A stretch of 64,000 nucleotides of DNA from positions 52,003,778 to 52,067,777 of the forward strand of contig NC_133771.1 of assembly GCF_003597395.2 (NCBI RefSeq), written 5' to 3'. The stretch's first letter is position 1, and every line of letters starts with the position of its first letter. The position numbers were made by a program, and so were the translations under genes. The notes below the pieces were generated by a model that saw only the letters and a program-made list of their open reading frames with translations, had not been told where the DNA came from and did not search any database. Shown in pieces: positions 22,940 through 32,329 of this stretch. The DNA is from Chelonoidis abingdonii. Taxonomy: Eukaryota > Chordata > Testudines > Testudinidae.

Positions 22940-23175
22940 GTGCCACCCCTGCCACTCCACATTGCCATATCTGAGCATCTTACAATCTTTAGCATATTTT
23001 TTAGCCTCACAATGCCCGAGTGAGAAAGGAAAGTGCTATTGTACTAATTGTACACATGGGGAACTAAGACACAAAGAGAGTGACTTCCTTAGGTCACACC
23101 AAGTCTTTGATGCAGTAAAGATTTGAATTCAGTGCTCCCAGGTACCAGGCTAGTGCCCTACTCACCAAACCACCC
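22940..23175 (-). repeat. MIR-like SINE relic
   Basis: Minus-strand MIR order, seen on the plus strand as CACATGGGGAACTAAGACAC, GAGAGTGACTTCCTTAGGTC, then CCAGGTACCAGGCTAGTGCC. These correspond to the 'cagtttccc', 'gtgaccttgggcaagtca' and 5' regions of MIR in reverse. Confidence 0.6.
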
Positions 23176-23797
23176 TTTTTCCCTATTTGCTTACTGCTAA
23201 TTGGGAGCAGGTGAACTTTGCAACATTCAGATCATGTGTTCTACAGAATTAAATCCTACATGGTTCATTTGCAGAAACCAGCTGCATAGCATAGGAAAAA
23301 AGTAAATGCATCCAGTCAACCACTTCTCTGCAAAAGATTTTTGATGGTTTGATCTAGTGTTTAGCGTTTATGGAGGAGGCATACATGGGCCAGGGCAGAT
23401 ATCATCTTGGAAATAATTGCTGGGTGTTACAGGTTCCTGTCAAGGAGGCATAGAAAAGGAAACAATCTCTGAACGAGCTGAGGCACAGTGAATCTGTCTC
23501 CAGCATTCCAGCCTGTATTCTAGGAATTCTGTGGAGAGCTTTCTGGCTTTTTCCTATGAGTGATGCAATAGGGAATACATTTTAATGATGGAGCTGAGTT
23601 TGACAAATTCAGTGTCTATGGGGGAAAAAACTGCAGAGAGAAAAGCAAAACAGAAAGTCAGCTAAAATTCTATTTTATTCATGTGAGGGAAAGTATATAC
23701 CTATCACAGCAAGTGTAGATTAAAGGTAGGCAAAACTATTTGCAACCAACCATGTATTCAGTAAACCAATTGTCCTCAAATAGACTGTTAAGGGTTA

Positions 23798-23877
23798 TGA
23801 ACTATATTACAGTTAGCTAAATATTGCTGAACATTCACCAGGTGAACTATATTACAGGTAGCTGAACATTCACCTGG
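23798..23877 (+). repeat. Imperfect tandem duplication, about 35-45 bp units
   Basis: TGAACTATATTACAG starts at 23798 and again at 23843. Each is followed by a T/G TAGCT block and GAACATTCACC. Unit 1 (45 bp) has an extra AAATATTG compared with unit 2 (35 bp). Confidence 0.75.
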
Positions 23878-24519
23878 TGTTGAAAGCAACAATTAAAAAA
23901 CAGGTCTACTTTTCTTAAATCTGATCTGCTAAATACAATAGAAACAAAATACCCTGCATGAAAACTTCATGATGAACTGCATGAACACAATATCATTGAG
24001 AGATTGAGAGTGTAATCATTCCAGGAAAGGACTGTAAATTTAAAACCACTGCAAAGAGATCAGGTCTATTACTGTTCTTGGTTCAGAATGGCTTTTGAAT
24101 ATGCAATGTACATATTGACAATGAATTGTGATCTCAGGGCAAAAATTCACCAGGACTGAAAAATGAGAATGGACAGTGAATTGTTTCTATGCCTTAAGTA
24201 CATGGAAGTTCCAGTTTCTCTTAGCACAGACCAGTTGGTAGCAACAAAGGAAATTGACTTGCCAACCTGTGGGGTATGTTTCACCATCCAGGGTGGTAGT
24301 GCCAATCTTTCTGCATATGTCTGAAAGTCAGATTTCTACTCAGAACAGAATCCAGAATAGGGGTTGAGTTCACAGACTAGAAAATGCTACCAAGTTCTCA
24401 TGAAAATGTGCTTTGGAATAGCTAACCTAGTTAAAATATGTTCCTCAGCCAGTGAACAGAATGATCCCCTGATTGTGTTTACAAGGTATCTACATTAATA
24501 GGATAGACAAGCTTTAAAT
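23878..24519. other. Intergenic DNA, nothing recognised
   Basis: No repeat or coding motif identified. Confidence 0.3.
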
Positions 24520-24602
24520 TGCAACAGAGTCCATGTTAGTCTATAAGGTGCCCAGGACTCCGTTGCTTTTTACAGGTCCAGACTAACACGACTGCCCCTC
24601 TG
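24520..24602. repeat. PLE-end fragment
   Basis: GAGTCCATGTTAGTCTATAA, then GGTGCCCAGGACTCCGTTGC and a CCAGACTAACACGACTGCCC stretch form an internal inverted repeat. They match the end units seen at 16.1 and 18.2 kb. Confidence 0.6.
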
Positions 24603-24639
24603 AAGCTTTAAATTGTTTGTGCATTTGTACTGTAGTAAT

Positions 24640-24740
24640 GCCTAGAGGCCCTAGTTAAGGATCAGGCCCTATTGTGTTAGATCTGGATACACATGGGATA
24701 ACAGTCTCTGCCCTGAGCAATATACAATCTGAGTTTTTAA
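24640..24740 (+). repeat. Diverged interspersed repeat of the GGCCCCATTGTG type
   Basis: AGGATCAGGCCCTATTGTG, then TAACAGTCTCTGCCCTGAGC resembles the amniote repeat best seen at 41983-42178 and 43060-43180 (...GGGCCCCATTGTGTTAGG... TGGTCCCTGCC...). Family name not known to me. Confidence 0.4.
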
Positions 24741-26029
24741 TTTGAAGGGTTCAAGTATGTCATGTGGTGATATGTACATATATATATAAATATTTTTAAA
24801 TGTGGGATCTTAAAATTAAGCTCCTAAATTCACATTTAGGCACCTAAATAAATATGATCTGATATCCCAGTACCCCAGAAGGGTGCAACAGAGAGGGCAG
24901 GCCACCACATCTCCGTCTAAAAGACCACAAAATCAGGATGGGGCCTATGGGAGGTAAGCTGTCTAGGAGGATGCCAGGGGATCCACAGCTGTGCAAACAA
25001 TATTAGCCCATGGCTACTCAATCCTTGTTTTCTGATGACCCTGGGGTGGTTTGTATTTTTTTTCCATTGCCCTCCAATTACCTCTTTGCATAGTAGAAGA
25101 GTCCTTGTGAATTTTTCAAAGTGTAATACTTAGTTGCATTTGGGGACCTGTGACCTGATTTTTTTTATTGTTGCAGCAGCGCAGGCTTAACGAGCAAATG
25201 TAGTGTGAAATAGAAATTTGACTTGGATGAAATTCGGTAATGCAAGATCAAAATTTATCCTAGAGATGGCCCAGAGAAGATAAACAAAAAAGTGATGCCT
25301 TAAACTCAAAAGTGTGAAAGCTTGTCTCTAAAATTGGTCCAGAACCTTAAAAGTACCCTGAGTTTAGGGATAGTATTTCTACTGAAACAGTTTACTTATT
25401 GCTAGTTATAAAACTAGAAACCATGCTATCAACTGTGAAACTATATAATTAGTTTCTTTATGGACCTGCAATTTTTGCTAGATCAAATAAAAAAACCTGT
25501 CACCATACACAGAGGCCATTATGAGCATGACAGGTCATTTACAGAGAAAAGGTTGTGTAAAAGTAACATCTGATAATTTGTTGGAAACATTAGCATATAG
25601 ATGGCTGTGGGAAGTGTGAAATATTATCAGAAGAATTCTAATCTAAATTGCTGCAATATCCAAATAGGATTTTGTATTTTGTTACCATAATGCTAGCAGC
25701 AGTTCAGACTTAAACAGTTTACAGATCTAGCACTCATGTATGAACAGAACTGTGCATTGTTCCTTCTTGTTAAAATATTGAGAGCTGTTGAACTGAGACC
25801 ATAGATTACTCTTATTGTCCAAAGATTGGTAATTAAGTGTTCAAAGATGACTAATAATCCTATGGAAAAATACTGAATTTTGCTGCATACCATTTTTACA
25901 GCAGTAGTGATTTTTTTTCCCATGCCATTTGGCTAAAATTAGTAGGACAGCTTTTCAGAAACAGACATACAGAAGATTAGATAAGCTTTTTCTAAACCAA
26001 ACAGATCCCCTCTCTCATCACACCCTGTT
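24741..26029. other. Intergenic DNA, nothing recognised
   Basis: The 76-codon minus frame at 25693-25923 has no known motif. Confidence 0.3.
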
Positions 26030-27213
26030 GCTTTTTTCCCCTTTAGCCAGTTCCTTACCCACTTTTCAATTCTTCTTCTAACCCCCTTTCTACTTTAATT
26101 TAACTAGTAATTTCTCATGTGGTACCATGTCAAATGCTTTATTGATGTTCAAGTAGATCTACTTCATTTCCCTTATCTAAAAAAATGATTATGTTTCCAA
26201 AGAAGAAAATCAGGCTAGTCTGGTATGATATACCTTTGGTAAACCCATGTTGCATTCCATCCCCTTTTTTGTTTACTCCATGAATTTAATTATTCTTTCC
26301 TTAATTTTTTTTTCTAAAATCTTGCTTACCATTGAGATAAAACTGATGGGTCCGTAATTGCCCAGGTCACTTTTTTCCCTTTCTTAATATAAGTAAGACA
26401 TTAACTATTCTCTAGTAATACAGTACAACCCTTTACTAGACAGATTTATTGAAAATCCTTGCTACTGGACTTTCAGTCTCGTGCCAAATCTTTCCTTATT
26501 CTGAGGTGGAAATTATCTGGTCTCCCCCACCCCCAATTTAAGCACATTAAGATCTTTATGTTTTTCTTCCATCTCAGATGTTGTAATTTCCATTTCTACA
26601 CATTCCTTTCAGTCAGCCATACTTTCTCCATGCCCATGTTCCTGGTTTTCAGTTAGTTTGGGGGCCTTTATTCTCCCTGTCCACACTGCACAGCAGCCTA
26701 GGTTCATCCTTCTTTATTATCTTTTATTTCTATAACTAAAAACTCTTGTTGGTTGTTCTAATTTCCTCAGCAAGACCTAATTCAGCTTTGACTTTTAGCA
26801 AATCTCACTTTATTCCTACACTTTCAACCCTCGAAGATGTAGCTTTCTTTCCTGATCAATCCTTTTCTCCATTCCCTGTAGGCTCTCTGCTTACTGCTAA
26901 TAACATTTAGAAGTAGTTGTTCATCATGCTGGGTCTGGAGCCTTTTCCTGCAAGTTGTTTTCTCTTGCTTGGGATGAAAATTAAACATCGTTTTTGCACA
27001 CTTGATTTAAAGAATTTCCAAAACTCCTCTATTTAATTCCTTGGGCTCTCCAGTTGACTTCTTATAACGAAATCCCTTAATTTCTCAAAGTCATCCCTTG
27101 ACTTCAAAAACTGTAGATGACAACCTGATTTTAATTATCCTTCCATTTAATTTAAACTGAATCAACTCATGTGCACTCACCCAGGTTATTTCCTATGACT
27201 AGATCTTCTGTGA
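26030..27213 (-). mobile_element. CR1 LINE ORF2, RT part (left half of split copy)
   Basis: Minus-strand reading gives decayed CR1 RT. The block at about 26320-26375 reads LGNYGPISFISMV, equivalent to the PGNYRPVSLTS signature. Further toward 26100 lie the segments corresponding to DFxKAFDTVxH-type motifs, seen as the antisense of GTGGTACCATGTCAAATGCT. Toward 27150 the antisense of GAACTGATTxAGTTTAAATTAAATGG-type linker sequence leads into the endonuclease domain after the hAT insertion. Multiple frameshifts. The copy continues at 27535-27870. Confidence 0.8.
27206..27213. repeat. Left TSD of the 27214-27534 element
   Basis: TTCTGTGA, matched by TTCTATGA at 27535-27542 (7 of 8). Confidence 0.8.
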
Positions 27214-27534
27214 CAGGGTTCTGCAACCTTTGGCATGTGGCCCATCATGGAAATCTGCTGGGGGACTGGGACAGTTTGTATACCTGTAGTGTCAGCAGGT
27301 TTGGCCAATTGCAGCTCCCACTGGCCGCAGTTCACCAGGCCAATGGGGGCAGTGGGAAGCAACAGCCAGCACATCCCATGCCGCTTCCTACAGCCCTCAT
27401 TGGCCTGGAACAGCAAACCGTGGCCAGTGGGAGCTGCGATCAGCCGAACCTGCAGACGCTGCAGGTAAACAAACTGTCCTGGCCCGCCAGCGGATTTCCC
27501 TAATGGGCTGTGTGTCAAAGGTTGCCGATCCCTG
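27214..27534. mobile_element. hAT-type MITE (321 bp), family H1, inserted in CR1
   Basis: Terminal inverted repeats CAGGGTTCTGCAACCTTTGG and CAAAGGTTGCCGATCCCTG with an 8-bp TSD. The interior has inverted subterminal blocks (CAGCTCCCACTGGCC near 27311 and GGCCAGTGGGAGCTG near 27422). The same family is seen at 57709-58051 and as a fragment at 27931-28052. Open frames of 110 codons on both strands are artefacts of this palindromic, GC-richer sequence. Confidence 0.88.
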
Positions 27535-27870
27535 TTCTATGATGTCCTCACTACTTACCAAAACAGAGTCTAAAATTGCACTGCCTCTTGTTGGTTCAAT
27601 GACTATTTGAAGAACAAAATTGTCATTTATCACATCCAGGAATAACTGGACCCTATCACTATTAGTAGCATTTATTCTCCAATCAATATCTAGGAAGTTA
27701 AAGTCTCCCAGTAATGGACAGTTCCTGGTAGTAATTAATAATATTAAAGCGATCTCTATCCATATCTGAGCCCTATCTTCCTGGGTTTATAGTACTAGCC
27801 CAATAGAACCTCTTTTCCAATCCTTCCCTAAAATAATTTTGACCCAGACAGATTCTATTTTGTCTCTCGG
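27535..27870 (-). mobile_element. CR1 LINE ORF2, endonuclease part (right half of split copy)
   Basis: Minus-strand reading gives apurinic-type endonuclease sequence. LLGDFNFLDIDWRINA (about 27668-27710) contains the GDFN catalytic signature. Downstream is DVINDNFVLQIVIEPTRGSA (about 27577-27640), matching the CR1 'DNFLxQxVxEPTR' block. It continues across the MITE into 26030-27213. 5'-truncated near 27870. Confidence 0.85.
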
Positions 27871-28135
27871 GTGCTTGGCTGGATGGGTCTTGCTCTCATG
27901 CTCAGGGTCTGTGGAAGCTGGAAGGAATTTTCGCACAGGTTAGATTGGGAGCTGCGAGTGGCTATACCTTCGGACTCTCAGGTAAACAAAGCATCTCGCG
28001 GCCCACCAGAGGCTTACCCTGAACAAGTCACAACCAAGTTTGGGAACCTGTGATCTAGTCTGACTTCCTGTACATCAGCTATAGGACTTCCCTGAATTCC
28101 AGCAATACTTGATTTTATGAATGAACAGTTATATG
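27855..28135. mobile_element. Mosaic of CR1 3'-UTR and hAT H1 fragments
   Basis: 27855-27930 reads plus-strand CR1 3'-UTR sequence (GGTGCTTGGCTGGATGGGTC and GGAAGGAATTTTCGCACAGG). 27931-28052 is the right half of a hAT H1 element (GGGAGCTGCGAGTGGC, AGGTAAACAAAGCATCTCGC, ending near GGGAACCTGTG). 28053-28135 reads minus-strand CR1 3' sequence (TGATCTAGTCTGACTTCCTG). The CR1 pieces are in opposite orientations on the two sides. Confidence 0.6.
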
Positions 28136-28139
28136 AAAC

Positions 28140-28913
28140 ATTTTTATCCCTTAGTCAAAAAAGTATGTGTGTATGGACTTGAGCAGAGAGTATACATGCT
28201 CAATGTGGGTGTACTGACTTTCCCACACTTTGGTAAAAGTGCCTTAGTATGAGGTGAATCGTACCATGGCAAGGTTGTGCTTGTGCACTCCTGTGTTCTT
28301 AAGTGTTCTTTTTCATCATGGCCAAAAACATAAATGAACTGTGATCAGTGTGTTTTGTTTTGTTTTTTAAAGTAGAAATTGCTGAAAGACTGGATAGAGG
28401 TGAAACAGCAACTATGTTAGTGCAAGAGTTTGGTGTAATGTAATCCCTGATTTTACAACTGAAGAAAAATAAAGACAAACTCTTAAATTTTATTTCATAA
28501 ATGGATCATGAAAGTAGAAGCAAGAAACATAAAACAGTGAAAAAAACTGGAGAATGCCACACTAGAAAACCCAGTCTCTAGTTGGTTTTCTCAGAAGAGA
28601 AGTCTTGACAAACCAATTTTGGGGCTGTTCCTTTGTGAAAAGTCTTTGGACACGATCAAGAAATTGAATGGTGATCCTAATTTCAAGACTAGATCATAAT
28701 AACTTGTATGATTCAAGTTTTGAAACAGTATATGCCAGCTCAACACTCAAGAGACTGTTTGTCAGTCAACCAGTGGCTTATTCTATCAAGAAGAAATTTG
28801 CAGATTGTATACAAAAGGAAGGCTACAATGCTGATATTTTCAACACAGATGAAACTGGTCTGAACTGGAAAGTTCTGCCAAGCAAAACACTTGTTTCTCT
28901 TCAAAAAATTGTA
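28140..28913 (+). pseudogene. Tigger/pogo transposase, N-terminal part
   Basis: Decayed pogo-superfamily transposase. The helix-turn-helix region appears as EIAERLDRGETATMLVQEFG (about 28374-28435). The middle linker has GLFLCEKSLDTIKKLNGDPN (about 28623-28680). The first catalytic block NTDETGLNWKVLPSKTL occupies about 28842-28893, with the first D of the DDD/E triad intact. Many stops and frameshifts. The coding sequence breaks off near 28913 where LTR sequence begins, and resumes at about 32030. Confidence 0.8.
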
Positions 28914-28914
28914 G

Positions 28915-30106
28915 TGTGGAGCTGTGGTAAACGTCTGTCTCAGATCTGGACTTTAGCGTACAAAATCTGAGCGTTTACTGTGAACCTCCCCCAAGCTTAT
29001 ACCCAGCCTGGATCTAATCGCGCTGCCACCAGATAGTATTGAGGCTACTATCAGCCTGGGTTCCTCAAATTCCTCGGTGGGACCCCCCTCTCTGGCCTCC
29101 CCAACTTTCGCTGGGAGGACCCCCAAGACCCAGACCCCTGGGTCTTCCTATCTCACCCCCCAGCTCCCTCCCCTTTTTCCCTGGGTGAGCCTGGACAATG
29201 CTGTACTTAACTCCTTGAATGCAAAACCAAGAGGCGACGCCCCCGGCAGGCCATTCAAAGCCAGTCGCCACCCCAGGAGATTCCACCACTCTCCCGGGTC
29301 TCGTATCCATACAGAAAAAACCCTCAACACAAAGAACAGAGTGATCTTTCTCTGCTTTCCCCGGCCTGTTCCGCCTGGGAACAATAGACAAGTGCAACAC
29401 AGAATGTAATGCTTCCCTCCCCCTCTCTGTCTTCCCGTGAGGGAGACAGATACCTGGTACAGAAATTTCTATCCCTTTGCCTCACTAGGAAAAGAAACTC
29501 CCACAAGTTTTAAAAAGAAACTTTATATAAAAAGAAAGAAGATACAAAACAATAATACTGCATTAAGAGATCAATACAGGCTCTTGCTTATAGAAAATAT
29601 GAATAACAGTCTGATTTAAAAGATAGCCCCCTTTAAACCAGTCCAGCACAGTACACCACACACATGTAAATACAAATCAAAGCTCATCACAGCCATTACT
29701 TTGTTTCCTTTTGTACTCACAGATGTTTAGGAGAAAATCTGAAAGAAGATGGAGTTAGAAGAAAAGCTTGTTTACTCACAGCCGAGGAAAACAAAAAAGA
29801 CAGAGAATAAAGCCAAAAACCTCCAGAGGATCGCACCCTTACTTTTGAAAATCCTGTTTCCTGATTGGTCCTCTGGTCAGGTGTTTGGTTCCCTTTGTAA
29901 ACCCTTTACAGTAAAAGAAAATTAACCCTTACCTTACCTATCTACTTATGACAGGAGTGGTTAAGGCGTTTCTCATCCTCCACAGTTACCAGAGAGGATC
30001 AAGTTGTGTTGCAGCAAGGAACTTAATAACAATAGGAACTTGCTGGTCAGGGAGTTCTCTATTTGCTGCTAAAGGCATGGATCTTTGTGTTTATGTCCTC
30101 ACACTA
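28915..30106 (+). mobile_element. Gypsy 5' LTR, probably split by family A LTR
   Basis: 29954-30106 matches the 3' LTR at 31840-31997 in order: GGAGTGGTTA, TCCTCCACAG, CAGAGAG, TTTGTGTTTAT, CCTCACACT. The missing first bases (TGTGGAG...) may lie at 28915 (TGTGGAGCTGTGG), left of the family A LTR, which would then be nested inside the gypsy LTR. The two LTRs are well diverged, so the insertion is old. Confidence 0.6.
28936..29953 (-). mobile_element. Solo LTR, family A, copy 3 (1018 bp)
   Basis: Plus-strand start TGTCTCAGATCTGGAC and end CTTATGACA correspond to the family A ends in reverse. GCGCTGCCACC at about 29020, CCCAGGGGTC-type blocks, an inverted TATATAAAG region near 29525, and CCTGATTGGTCCTCTGGTCA near 29851 match copies 1 and 2. 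Flanking 5-mers ACGTC and GGAGT do not match. CpG-rich between 29200 and 29400; overlapping open frames there are composition artefacts. Confidence 0.82.
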
Positions 30107-30369
30107 TGTGGTCTATGGGAAGTGAGGGAATCCCCTCACATTGCCAGAGGGATGAGTGAGTGGGGAAAATGAAAAACTAGGGCGCAGACCTGAGAAAGCA
30201 GCAGCAGGAGTGAGACACAGCTCTGTCTCAAGGCACAAACAGAACCCAGAGAGCAAATGGCTCAGTTAGAGGAATTTTATTTTGGCAACTGAGGCAGCTG
30301 GCCTGCTGGGTCTGGAGATCTGAGCAATCCTGGGTGGCTTTTAGTTTAAAAGAGAGAGCACAAGAATAC

Positions 30370-31030
30370 CAGGTAAATGCCCTGACATTTCCTATTGGCG
30401 ATGCTGCTGATGATATCCTATGTGCACTGCCGCAATTGATAAGGAAAATAAAGATTACACCAAAACAAAAGAGGCTTTTGATGCCCATAACATAGGAAGT
30501 CAGAATATTGTATATGAAAGAGGTAAATACAATATGCAGTGCCAAGAACATAGGAAACAGCAGAGGCTTTTATCACTCCGGTTCATAGTCTTGCTGAACA
30601 TTGCAAATATGGAATGTTAAAAGAAGAAATAAGATAGTTGTTGGTATAAGAGACACAAATTTCTCAGTGCAGCTTCAGTTTGATTCGGAGCTCACACTAG
30701 CCAAAGTCATAGCAAAAACAGGAAAGCAAGAAATCATAAAGAAACAGCAACGTGACTTACATGTTAGCAGCATAGGGGAGACTGCATCAAGCAATAAGGA
30801 CACAATAAAGAGAAAAGGCACAAATGTGAAAGGAGCAGTCTAAACAAACTTAAAGCATAAGAACAGTGCACAGCTAGAAAGTGGGAGACCAAAGAACTCT
30901 AATAAGAAGAAATATTGCAAAAGCTGTGGCAAGACACCAATGCACAGCTGGCAAAAACGTCCAGCAAAAGATGCAGAGTGTAAGAGCTGCCACAAAATGA
31001 GACATTCAGCCTTAGTATGCAGGTCACCAG
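30370..31030 (+). pseudogene. Gypsy Gag remnant with zinc knuckles
   Basis: Gag forms the retrotransposon particle and binds RNA. Two open frames (30420-30620 and 30601-30843) offset by a frameshift carry capsid sequence with KEAFDAHNIGSQNIVYERGK, then RNKIVVGIRDTNFSVQLQFD and a basic stretch ending KQQRD. The nucleocapsid part shows CKSCGKTPMHSW followed by RP where the final Cys is expected (first knuckle broken) and CKSCHKMRHSALVC, a complete C-x2-C-x4-H-x4-C second knuckle. The N-terminal part before 30370 is full of stops. Confidence 0.82.
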
Positions 31031-31139
31031 GAGCAGTGGAAACAATCCAAGAGGGAGTGTTATCATCCTTTGACAATGAGTCCATACTTCTGGGTTTATA
31101 TTCTCAATATAACAAACGCTTTGGTACTCAACCATGAAT

Positions 31140-31205
31140 ATAAACAGTCGAAACCTTACATTTAAAATTGAAACTGGGGCAGCAGTCACTGCAATTCCAA
31201 AAACC
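31140..31205 (+). pseudogene. Gypsy aspartic protease fragment
   Basis: The reading frame gives NLTFKIETGAAVTAIP. Retropepsins need D-T/S-G at this place; here the catalytic Asp codon has become Glu (GAA). The rest of the protease is lost within about 60 bp. Confidence 0.75.
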
Positions 31206-31404
31206 CCCCCAAAAGATTATATTCAGTCCCAGGATGGAGATCTACAGCAGAACTTCTGAAGGGAAGAAGACTAAGGCTGTGTTTACCGGTAGCATTGATA
31301 CAGCATAAACCTAAGTGACCCAGCCTGAAGGAACTGCAAAAATAGGATGCTGAAATAAATATTCAGCAGCAACAGAACTTCAGTATTTGGCACAGAACAA
31401 AAGC

Positions 31405-31680
31405 ATTAACGGAATTGAAACCAGGGAACAAAGTTTGGCTCCAAAGCTCCCAGACATTAAGAACTCTTCTGTACTCAGCAGACACTCCCAGATCCTACAT
31501 ACTGGTAAATCCAGAAGGACTTCTCTGGAGGATTCAGGTTCATCTTCAGTATTTCCCAACACAACAAAGAAAGTCTCTGGGACCCATGGGTGCTCTGTCA
31601 AGAAGTGAGCTGCTTTCACGGGCTCACCACATGCAAACTCAACAGAAGAAAGAACACAGTCTGGAAGACTGATCGGACCC
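31405..31680 (+). pseudogene. Gypsy integrase C-terminal remnant
   Basis: The 85-codon frame at 31415-31672 contains KPGNKVWLQ and TPRSYILVNPEGLLWRIQVHL, matching the GPY/F-like C-terminal module of gypsy integrases ('KPGDxV...PRSYxVxTPEG...R'). Joined to the protease fragment by the internal deletion. Confidence 0.75.
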
Positions 31681-31839
31681 ACTCAAACACTTGATCTTTA
31701 AAATACTGCTCATGACTACTTAAATGGAATTGATAAGGCGACACAGTAGCATAAGCAGTTTTAAGTTTATTTTGAATTGTTGTGTGTAGATATGTTGTTT
31801 CGTAATTTGTTTTAATTATTTAATATAAAGACAGGGAGA

Positions 31840-31997
31840 TGTGGAGTGGTTATAGAGTTCCTTGTCCTCCACAGTCCCCAGAGAGAAACAGGATGTGTTG
31901 TAATGGAGAGCTTCATAAATGTCAGAATGTCCCAGTCTGGGAGTTTACTAGTTGCTTCTTAAGCCGTGGCTCTTTGTGTTTATAGCCTCACACTGCA
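31840..31997 (+). mobile_element. Gypsy 3' LTR
   Basis: Starts TGTGGAGTGGTTATAG right after the polypurine tract and ends CCTCACACTGCA. About 158 bp, matching the 5' copy. The flanks TGTAG (before 28915) and GTTAG (after 31997) are at best a degraded TSD. Confidence 0.75.
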
Positions 31998-32029
31998 GTT
32001 AGCAAGGAGCATATCTTCTCATAGGAACA

Positions 32030-32325
32030 TATGAAAAGCCACATTGCTCTAATACATAACATGAATGCTGTATTTCTTACCTACAGAAACCAAAGAAAAT
32101 ACATGATTAGCTTCTGATGTTTTCAAACAGTAATTCTCTTCTGCGTTCATCCCAGCTGTGAAGAAACATCAAACCGAGACAGACAATGAAGGAAAAGTTT
32201 TGCTCCTGTTAGGCAATGCTTCATCTCACCCTACAATCGCATCTCTTGAAAGTGAGGCTGGCAATGTGAAAATCATTTGTTTTTTGTGAGATGAAATGTA
32301 TGGTTGGAAAGTGTTTAAACAGATC
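32030..32325 (+). pseudogene. Tigger/pogo transposase, second catalytic block
   Basis: The frame from about 32148 gives FIPAVKKHQ, then KVLLLLGNASSHPTI (about 32195-32240). In pogo transposases this is LLLLDNAPSHP; the catalytic Asp is Gly here. It is in the same orientation as the 28140-28913 part and continues it, so the gypsy/LTR insert splits one transposase gene. Confidence 0.75.
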
Positions 32326-32329
32326 TAGG

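Larger units (their letters stand above)
30107..31839 (+). mobile_element. Ty3/gypsy internal region, heavily deleted
   Basis: Contains Gag remnants (30370-30843), zinc-knuckle region (30908-31025), protease start (31155-31200) and the integrase C-terminus (about 31410-31560), then a purine-rich tract AAAGACAGGGAGA just before the 3' LTR. RT, RNase H and the integrase core are missing, so the element lost most of pol by internal deletion. Confidence 0.85.

Noticed and set aside
27171..27518. 110-codon open frames on both strands
   Set aside because: They fall on the palindromic hAT MITE.
29065..29409. Overlapping 110-codon open frames on both strands in CpG-rich DNA
   Set aside because: They lie inside LTR family A copy 3.
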